Source: an uncultured Elusimicrobiales bacterium
GTDB taxonomy: Bacteria > Elusimicrobiota > Elusimicrobia > Elusimicrobiales > Elusimicrobiaceae
NCBI GenBank assembly: GCA_934662565.1
Contig: CAKUKI010000003.1
Location: 62,001-126,000 of the forward strand
Reading direction: 5' to 3'
Length of the DNA: 64,000 nt
This document shows, in pieces, positions 59,101 through 64,000 of this stretch (positions are counted from its first letter, which is position 1; every line of letters begins with the position of its first letter). Below the pieces are notes generated by a model, which saw only the letters and a list, made by a program, of their open reading frames with translations, had not been told where the DNA came from and ran no database searches. The translations under genes and the position numbers were made by a program.

Positions 59101-59607
59101 GAGTATAAGTTGGAACAAATCCCCGGCGTGGAAGACGGCGGCAAGCTGTGGGTGAAAGGCGCCAATATTATGGCCGGGTATCTGCGTGATTCCAAGCCCG
59201 GCGTGGTGGAGCCGCCGCAAGACGGTTGGTATGATACCGGCGACATTGTGCGGGTGGATGAAGACGGATTTGTGTTTATTTTGGGCCGCGCCAAACGCTT
59301 TGCCAAAATTGCGGGCGAGATGATTTCTTTAACGGCGGTGGAAACGGAACTAAATGCCTTGTGGCCGAACAAAATGCACGCGGTGGTTAATATCCCAGAT
59401 GAGAAAAAAGGCGAACAGCTGGTGCTGTTTACCACGGAGCCTGCGGTGGAACGCGGCGCGCTGTCGGCCGCTTTTAAGGCAAAGGGCGTCAGCGAGCTGG
59501 CCGTACCTAAAACCATTCGCGTGGTGGGAGAACTCCCCTTAATGGGTACCGGCAAGGTGGATTATGTAAAACTGAAAGAAATGGCCGCCGGCCCCCAAAA
59601 CGCTTAA
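56188..59607 (+). CDS. aas: LplT-Aas fusion: lysophospholipid transporter / acyltransferase / acyl-ACP synthetase
   Basis: 1139 residues from the ATG at 56188; GGAGG lies in the end of marR. Residues 1-410 are an MFS transporter of LplT type (LFCTQYLGAFNDNFFRTAMATF) with twelve helices. Residues about 420-620 are a PlsC-like acyltransferase (NHTSFLD as HX4D, FPEGRITTTGG). From about 640 is an AMP-binding acyl-ACP synthetase (FTSGSEGTPKGVVLSHENI, GYGATETAPVMAVN, WYDTGDIVRVDEDGFVFILGRAKRFAKI). It imports lysophospholipid and reacylates it at the inner membrane. In E. coli transporter and enzyme are two proteins. Confidence 0.93.
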   Translation: MLSLLKTFFNRSFLALFCTQYLGAFNDNFFRTAMATFITYKVADMSAGSKSVVVSLAVALFMLPFFLFSAVAGEMADKLRKDVLIKATKGLEVLIVLLAGVGFLTVNVPLLLGVLFLMGTQSAFFGPVKYSILPDILGKNQLIAGNGIIEAGTYGSILQGTIFGGIIISVNELWLPGIMLAVAVAGLVASLFIPAQKPANAALEIDKNFLRSTWKNMAFAKQNHDIFLCILGISWFWMLGTALIAQMPSLAHDILNGTPGLFTFLLTLFSCGIGLGSLLCQFLVKGEITSKYVPISALLMTVFLVDLACATSGYVPPVLPADYKAFLMTFAGKRITLDLLGFAVCGGLYIVPLNAMLQFLATEETRSRVIATNNIINSLFMVLGSGFCALLLALHFTIPAVFGVIALINALAAIYICGLLPHHIIRMIMTRVLNFVYGVKVNGLEHWKNLQGNAVIIANHTSFLDAVLLWVYIPGHLYFAIDTYVSQKWWVKPFLHLVKYFPIDPTNPMAVKSIIEEVKSGKRVVIFPEGRITTTGGLMKIYPGPAMIADKSDAQLLPICLEGSQYSLFSRFGTQLKTRPQSKITITVQAPKTLKIEESVKGKARRLAAARGLYDIMVNMKYQAGNTGETLFDSLLDAYKLVGRKKRMINDATRRPLNFGQFLTAVFVLGKKIAQHQQPGEMAGFLLPNMTASVVAFFGMRAFNITPCMLNFSTGVKNMLACCKAANISTVFTSKTFLEQGGLVETAAALKQAGLKLVYLEDLKKEITLWDKAVGWAASYFPRRYYKQVRGNASSKDPAVVLFTSGSEGTPKGVVLSHENIQANRLQLQSVLDFGLKDRVFNAMPIFHSFGLTVGTLLPLLSGVPVFFYPSPLHYRIVPELIYDSNATIIFGTDTFFNGYAKMAHPYDFYSVRLAVVGAEKLKEETIRKYYDQFGLRIMEGYGATETAPVMAVNTPMYFKRGSVGRLLPGMEYKLEQIPGVEDGGKLWVKGANIMAGYLRDSKPGVVEPPQDGWYDTGDIVRVDEDGFVFILGRAKRFAKIAGEMISLTAVETELNALWPNKMHAVVNIPDEKKGEQLVLFTTEPAVERGALSAAFKAKGVSELAVPKTIRVVGELPLMGTGKVDYVKLKEMAAGPQNA

Positions 59608-59692
59608 ACGCTTCCCGCAAGCGGAAGATGGTTTTTAGGGTAAAAAAACAGGATATATTGCAAGGTATCGTAAAGAACGCAAGGAGCCGACT

Positions 59693-60163
59693 ATGTTAGT
59701 TATTATTCTGGCAATAGTGGTTTTAATAGTCATTAAAACACAATTTCTTTCCATATCCAAATTTCTGGAAAAAGCGGATTTTAGAAAGATAAAAATTGAT
59801 GAACAAAGAAGATGCGTTTTTATTCAGGATTCTGTTTATCATTTTTCGGATATAGAGCGCGTTTTTGTGGTAGAAGACAGCGACCAACCTACTTTATATG
59901 AACGGTATTTGAGCCGCGGTTGTTATAATGCCTATTTTGCTACTATGATGTTCAAATTAAAAGACGGAACTAGGGTTTCCTATCATGCGGTTTCTAAAAT
60001 GCAAATATATAACATTCTTAAGAAATTAGAGCCCTATGTTAAGGTGCCGTATAATTGGGAAAGTTATAAGGTTTCATTCTTTTCCTTGGGGGCTGTTTTG
60101 GTTTTTGGGATAATTTTATTTTTAATTATCTTCTTCTTTTCCGGCGCAATATCCTTGCGCTAA
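59693..60163 (+). CDS. hypothetical protein with two membrane helices
   Basis: 156 residues, AAGGAG before the ATG. N-terminal helix (LVIILAIVVLIVIKTQFL), a soluble beta-rich domain of PH-like appearance (RKIKIDEQRRCVFIQDSVYHFSDIERVFVV ... MMFKLKDGTRVSYHAV), and a C-terminal hydrophobic helix (LGAVLVFGIILFLIIFFFSG). Unrecognised. AT content is higher than in its neighbours, hinting at separate origin. Confidence 0.65.
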   Translation: MLVIILAIVVLIVIKTQFLSISKFLEKADFRKIKIDEQRRCVFIQDSVYHFSDIERVFVVEDSDQPTLYERYLSRGCYNAYFATMMFKLKDGTRVSYHAVSKMQIYNILKKLEPYVKVPYNWESYKVSFFSLGAVLVFGIILFLIIFFFSGAISLR

Positions 60164-60299
60164 ATACAAACAATCCATGTGGCTGTAAAGTAATATAAGC
60201 ATTTTTGATATTTTCCCATGGTCTTTATCAACCGCAGGCGGCGCGGCAAGCGCCGGTTGTTTATGTGTGCTATTTGCAAAAGATGTTTTGCGAAAGATT

Positions 60300-61307
60300 T
60301 TAACGCTTTAGAAAAAACCAATTAGCCCCATTTGAATTCGTGCCGAAGCAATTTTTGCACATATCAAAATTCTTCAAAGAAGTTCCTAGGTGGATTTTTC
60401 TTATTTTCTCATAGGGTTCGGATTTCCACGCCTCCCAAATAGAATCCGTTTGAATGTTTTTGTGTATCATGCCTTCCGCATCTTGGCAACATAAGGCAAA
60501 ATCGCCATTACTTAAAATAGGCATACGCTCAAATAAATCATTGCAAGGATATAGAATTTTTTTAGGATGGTCCCCTAGCAAATGAGATACATTAATTTGG
60601 TTGGCCCAAGTGACGGCCCGTTGAAAACGGATGGAATCCGCCTTGAATGCCCACTTGAAGAAGAATTTGATGATATCTGTTAGTTTTTCGTCGTTATATA
60701 TGACCATAGATAAGCTAACGCGGAGTTTGCTTTTCTTTTGTGTGATTAAGTTATTTATGTTTGCAATAGTCCGGTTATAATCTAAACCCATCACTTGTTT
60801 ATATCTCTGGCTTGTGACGGCGTTAAGAGATATATTTATGAAGTCTATATCCGCCGCTACAATTTGTTTGACGATGCTATCATCACTGACGCTAAAATTG
60901 GAAGTAATATTGATTCGGCTATCGGGGAACTCCGCTTTTAATTGGCGGATTCTTTCAAAGATTTTTTTATCCAAAAACGGTTCCCCTATCATAAATAAAT
61001 CAAAGGCCTCTGGGTAAATGTTTTCTACTTTGATTTGATGTATAATTTTGTTGAAAATTTCATCACTCATAGGGATATGCGGCCGTTTCATATCCTTATA
61101 AGGGCAAAACACACATTTCGCATTACATACTCCGGTTGTTTCAATCATAAACCGCATGTGTTTGTGCGTTTGAAGGTAGGCTAGGCGTTGTTGAATTTTT
61201 TTATTGATAAAGGCCTTACATATTTTACGAGAAGCAACAAAATCATAAGCACGGGAGCAAAAACTGCTTATTTCTATCAAATTTCTACAAAATTCAGCAA
61301 TCGTCAT
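60300..61307 (-). CDS. radical SAM protein with SPASM-like C-terminus
   Basis: 335 residues. The [4Fe-4S]-AdoMet motif CNAKCVFC (C61, C65, C68) opens a TIM-barrel core (FDLFMIGEPFLDKKIFERI, INITSNFSVSD, FINISLNAVTSQRYKQVMG). The C-terminus has SPASM-type cysteines (YPCNDLFERM, FALCCQDAEG, CKNCFG) for an auxiliary cluster. No peptide substrate or partner enzyme lies next to it; it resembles the stand-alone enzymes of surface-sugar or cofactor pathways. TATAAT ends six bases before the ATG. Its base composition is AT-rich compared with neighbours. Confidence 0.88.
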   Translation of the reverse strand: MTIAEFCRNLIEISSFCSRAYDFVASRKICKAFINKKIQQRLAYLQTHKHMRFMIETTGVCNAKCVFCPYKDMKRPHIPMSDEIFNKIIHQIKVENIYPEAFDLFMIGEPFLDKKIFERIRQLKAEFPDSRINITSNFSVSDDSIVKQIVAADIDFINISLNAVTSQRYKQVMGLDYNRTIANINNLITQKKSKLRVSLSMVIYNDEKLTDIIKFFFKWAFKADSIRFQRAVTWANQINVSHLLGDHPKKILYPCNDLFERMPILSNGDFALCCQDAEGMIHKNIQTDSIWEAWKSEPYEKIRKIHLGTSLKNFDMCKNCFGTNSNGANWFFLKR

Positions 61308-61313
61308 AGAATA

Positions 61314-61319
61314 ATTATA
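61314..61319 (-). promoter_or_regulatory. -10 of a leaderless promoter (radical SAM gene)
   Basis: TATAAT on the minus strand, ending six bases before the ATG at 61307. Confidence 0.6.
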
Positions 61320-61405
61320 CTAAAGTACCTGTTCTATTAAAAGCCAATCTCGCGTCCTCAGTAAAATATAGTAGCAGTTGTTTATAAAAACCGTCGGGAA
61401 TGAGT

Positions 61406-61475
61406 CCTAACAGGGGTTTATGCGAATTAACCCAAAACACAGCGTGCAAGTGTTAAGCCTAATAGGGGTTTATGC
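61406..61475. repeat. two direct 18-bp repeats
   Basis: CCTAACAGGGGTTTATGC (61406-61423) and CCTAATAGGGGTTTATGC (61458-61475) differ at one base and are 52 bases apart, about five helical turns. They lie between the radical SAM gene and the next gene, in operator position for either. Confidence 0.5.
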
Positions 61476-61485
61476 TATACATTAG

Positions 61486-61821
61486 TTGGATGAGGATTAT
61501 TTGCCCCGCTGTAAGGCCGCTTTGGCGGAGTACCAAAGAGCGTGCGCCCGCCAAAAAGCCTTGTATGAAAAATGGGAAAAAGAGTGGGAAAACCCCTTTC
61601 AACCTAACCCCCCAATCAACTGGGCTCATGTAAAATACGCCAAACAAGGTAAAAAGTATAAAAAATGCGCCGTTCAGTGCGTGTCCGCTGGCGAAATAGA
61701 AATAACGGAGTACCGCTACAAATACCGTCTGCCCGCAAAAGATGTTGCCGGCTTGTTTGATTTGTATGATAACAAAGGCCGTTTAGTGAGCCGCGCGGAG
61801 GATTATAAAGGGGGCAAATAG
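61486..61821 (+). CDS. small hypothetical protein
   Basis: 111 residues, charged, with a helical start (CKAALAEYQRACARQKALYEKWEKEWENPF) and a beta C-terminal half (ITEYRYKYRLPAKDVAGLFDLYDNKGRLVS). No signal peptide. GGATGAGG stands just before the start, though the ribosome site is weak. The direct repeats at 61406 and 61458 lie upstream. Unrecognised; coding status is fairly likely from amino acid composition. Confidence 0.5.
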   Translation: MDEDYLPRCKAALAEYQRACARQKALYEKWEKEWENPFQPNPPINWAHVKYAKQGKKYKKCAVQCVSAGEIEITEYRYKYRLPAKDVAGLFDLYDNKGRLVSRAEDYKGGK

Positions 61822-61855
61822 GAAGTTTGAGCCTATAAAATCAAGTAAATTTTCT

Positions 61856-62776
61856 TCATTTTATGCCCTCTAAATAGGTTTGCAACACCTCTTTTATGCG
61901 GTTTTGTAAAGAGGAGGGATGTTCCACCGTAATATGCGGCAACCAATGCAAAATGGTGGGTAAAATTTCTTCCTCGCAGGCGGCTTGGCAGGAAAGGACA
62001 ATGCGGCCGTCTTTGAACTCTTTTTCCACCTTTTGCAAGGGGAAATAAATTTTATCCTTAAAATACTGGGCGCACTTGGCGGATACTTCCAACAAAACGG
62101 ACAACGGGCGCTCTTTTTCAAACCAAATGTTCGTGCTTTCGCGCAAAATTTTATCTATATTTTTGTTGTATGGAAAATATTTATCAAGGGCCGCGGCAGA
62201 GGTTATTTTTTCTAAACGAAATTTTAGCAATTTGTCGTCTTCCGTAAGGGCTAAAAGATACCAAAATCCCTCCATCCACATAATTTTTAACGGGCGCACC
62301 GGATAGCAAGCCTTTTTGCCGCCTTGATAACATACATTTACCCATTGGCGGGCGCGGATACATTCTTCCAAGGTGTGCGCGAGCGGAGAATCTTTGTAAG
62401 TGCCGCTGTGGGCCATTTTGATAAAAAACGGGTTGTCTTCCGGCACGGTAAGCAAGCGCTTTTTAAGGGCGGAAAAAGACTCCCCAAAATGGCTCCCTAG
62501 CGAGGCGGCCATATCACTCATTAATACCAGCAGGCACGCCTCCGCGCCGGAAAGTTTCATTTTCTCTAATGAAAACCCTTCCACAAACGCATATTCTCCG
62601 GGGGACGGGTTCCAGAGCGGGAATTGCGCTTCCTGTATGTCGTTCATATCGCGCTGCAGGGTGCGCACGGTCACGCCCACTTCCAGCGCCAGAGCGGATA
62701 ATTGAATGGGGCCTTTATCCAATGCGTTGAGTTCATATAAAAGGCGGGTTAATTTGTGTTGCATATCTTTTTGCAT
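61856..62776 (-). CDS. WYL-domain transcriptional regulator
   Basis: 306 residues. N-terminal HTH (KLTRLLYELNALDKGPIQLSALALEVGVTVRTLQRDMNDIQEAQFPL), a linker, then a WYL domain (WVNVCYQGGKKACYPVRPLKIMWMEGFWYLLALTEDDKLLKFRLEKI) and a C-terminal WCX extension. WYL regulators sense small ligands or nucleic acids. Divergent from the agmatine deiminase homologue with 106 bases between, so that gene is the first candidate target. Confidence 0.9.
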   Translation of the reverse strand: MQKDMQHKLTRLLYELNALDKGPIQLSALALEVGVTVRTLQRDMNDIQEAQFPLWNPSPGEYAFVEGFSLEKMKLSGAEACLLVLMSDMAASLGSHFGESFSALKKRLLTVPEDNPFFIKMAHSGTYKDSPLAHTLEECIRARQWVNVCYQGGKKACYPVRPLKIMWMEGFWYLLALTEDDKLLKFRLEKITSAAALDKYFPYNKNIDKILRESTNIWFEKERPLSVLLEVSAKCAQYFKDKIYFPLQKVEKEFKDGRIVLSCQAACEEEILPTILHWLPHITVEHPSSLQNRIKEVLQTYLEGIK

Positions 62777-62882
62777 AAAAACCTCTTATTCAAAGTATAG
62801 CACATAAGGGCGACAAGGCGGTGTCGTGTCCGCGCGCTATACTGATAATCTGCCGAAAGGAAAAGTTTAGGAGATTATACCT

Positions 62883-63734
62883 ATGAAAAACGAAGTAATT
62901 TATATGGCTAAACCCACTTGGTATACAGAACAAGTATATCCCGGCCACGCAAAGTTTTACGAAAAATTTGTGGCCCAATTAAAGCAGTATCACGAGGTGC
63001 GCGCGTTGGAACTGCCCGATATTTGGGTGCGTGATTTTCTGCCGGTGCAGAACGCGCAAACCGGGGAGTTGTATCAGCCTTTTTTTGACCCGCGCTACGC
63101 CAATTATACGCCCAAATTTACGGCGGCTATCCGCGCACAAGTAAGGGGGGCTTTTCCGCATGCTAAAGCGTGCGACGCGCGCATAGACGGCGGGAATATC
63201 GTGCTGACACCCGACAAAAAACAGGCGTTTTGTTTGGAGAAAAAGACGATTTTTAGTCCATCGGACCCCGCGCAAAAGGCGTATGTGGAGCAAGAATTAA
63301 AGCGCGCCTTGGGCGTACAGCAAATTGTATGGCTCCCCCAACAAAAAGGCGATAAAATCGGCCATATAGACGGCTATATTCAATTTTTGGGGGACGTTTT
63401 AATAGAGGGGGCGGCTTCTATTTGGTATGGAGATATTGACCCTTTGCTTGATAGCAAATCCGCCCACCGAATAGCCCGCTCCCATCCTTTTACCAGCGTT
63501 TCTTTATTATGTCCGGTGGCCGAAAATGATTGGCTAAGCGCCAAGGGCCTTTATGTGAATTTTTTGGAAACGTCGCGCGCTGTTTTTGTGCCGCAGTTTA
63601 ATTTGAACCAAGATGACGAAAATGCTAGAGTAATACGAAATCACACCCGCAAACCGGTGGTAAGAGTGGATTGTGCGCAAATAGCCGAGTACGGCGGCGC
63701 GGTGCATTGTTTAACGAGGGAATATGATGAATGA
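62883..63734 (+). CDS. agmatine deiminase / peptidylarginine deiminase homologue
   Basis: 283 residues, shorter than the usual 340-370, mainly through a truncated N-terminus. Guanidine-deiminase catalytic pattern: LPDIWVRDFLPVQN (Asp), ARIDGGNIVLT, KIGHIDGYIQFL (His and Asp), and the nucleophile in GGAVHCLTREYD. AGGAG before the ATG. The substrate may be agmatine (first step to putrescine) or another guanidino compound. The stop overlaps the next gene by about ten bases. Confidence 0.83.
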   Translation: MKNEVIYMAKPTWYTEQVYPGHAKFYEKFVAQLKQYHEVRALELPDIWVRDFLPVQNAQTGELYQPFFDPRYANYTPKFTAAIRAQVRGAFPHAKACDARIDGGNIVLTPDKKQAFCLEKKTIFSPSDPAQKAYVEQELKRALGVQQIVWLPQQKGDKIGHIDGYIQFLGDVLIEGAASIWYGDIDPLLDSKSAHRIARSHPFTSVSLLCPVAENDWLSAKGLYVNFLETSRAVFVPQFNLNQDDENARVIRNHTRKPVVRVDCAQIAEYGGAVHCLTREYDE

Positions 63735-64000
63735 AATGAAAAAATTTCTGTTTGAGGCGGCCATGGGTTATGATTATTGCAAGTCTTGCCATAAGGGCAG
63801 TACCATGGAGGAAATGTTGAGTGAATATGGTTTATCCTATCAAAAGTATTTGCCGGAAATAACACGCATCCAAAGATTGTGTACCTATAATGAAAATGGG
63901 AATAAGAAAATACGGTTTGGGAATAAGAAAGATTTTTTGGAATGGTACTTGAAAAAATGGTCTTTGGATGGTAGCGCGGTATGTGAATATTGCGGAATTT
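63724..64000 (+). CDS. partial Cys-rich protein, possible HNH nuclease (cut by window edge)
   Basis: Starts with ATGATG at 63724, overlapping the deiminase stop, and runs open to the window end (92 codons). It contains CKSCHK near residue 19 and VCEYCGI at the edge. A CxYCG knuckle after a helical region is typical of HNH endonucleases, so the rest could hold the HNH motif. Only the N-terminal part is visible; alternative: another zinc-binding protein. Confidence 0.5.
   Translation, partial: MMNEMKKFLFEAAMGYDYCKSCHKGSTMEEMLSEYGLSYQKYLPEITRIQRLCTYNENGNKKIRFGNKKDFLEWYLKKWSLDGSAVCEYCGI

Noticed and set aside
1..64000. tRNA, tmRNA or rRNA genes and tRNA-based attachment sites
   Set aside because: I looked for T-loop and acceptor patterns and found none that fold; a covariance search would be decisive.

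Overview
The window reads as a junction between an accessory island (about 1 to 23.5 kb, AT-rich, genes mostly on the minus strand) and a more GC-rich, tightly packed host chromosome (about 23.5 to 64 kb). The host is Gram-negative in layout: LpoB-like and other lipoproteins, a predicted outer-membrane barrel and type IV pilins. It looks like an anaerobic fermenter, with a trimeric electron-bifurcating [FeFe] hydrogenase, a membrane pyrophosphatase and phosphofructokinase. Short pilin-like proteins plus the HydABC operon suggest Elusimicrobiota of the gut type. That assignment is inference from gene content; there is no rRNA or tRNA in the window.

Island, left to right: two proteins of unknown function, a DUF2971 protein, a recombinase block (large serine recombinase, DUF2924 protein, Mpi-family DNA invertase), then a two-gene restriction/defence system (PLD-helicase plus Eco57I-like adenine methyltransferase). 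The 3' third of the methyltransferase gene lies in a 2.2-kb segment bounded by 57-bp inverted repeats. The segment also stores one complete and one partial alternative C-terminal (target recognition) cassette in the opposite orientation, with the invertase directly outside. This is a phase-variable specificity switch and the most important item here. Next come phage packaging genes (ParB-methyltransferase, DUF5681 small terminase, large terminase) with no capsid genes, a RhuM protein, a zeta-toxin relic beside an intact antitoxin-like gene, an mcrC relic, and a defence-type reverse transcriptase divergent from a Ymh-family protein. Several intergenic gaps carry dense hairpins, most strikingly 13983-14239.

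Core: a pilin, two tandem secreted Lys/Ala-rich proteins, a DUF1646 transporter, an exported receiver-domain protein, hydCBA, a DMT transporter, and a seven-gene envelope operon (pilin-like protein, LpoB-like lipoprotein, two more lipoproteins, FKBP isomerase, two membrane proteins). These are followed by a barrel / histidine kinase / AI-2E permease operon, a phosphoesterase, three structured 250-bp tandem repeats, dCMP deaminase, a ferritin-like protein, the ispH-ubiA fusion / pfkA / rlmB operon, an M3 peptidase, the H+-pyrophosphatase, a secreted glutaminase-like protein, MarR plus an LplT-Aas fusion, a radical SAM protein, a WYL regulator, an agmatine deiminase homologue and a truncated Cys-rich gene at the right edge.

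A second general observation: at least ten first-in-transcript core genes have a -10-like hexamer (TANNNT type) ending six or seven bases before the ATG and no Shine-Dalgarno, which implies leaderless mRNAs, while operon-internal genes keep clear AGGAG sites.
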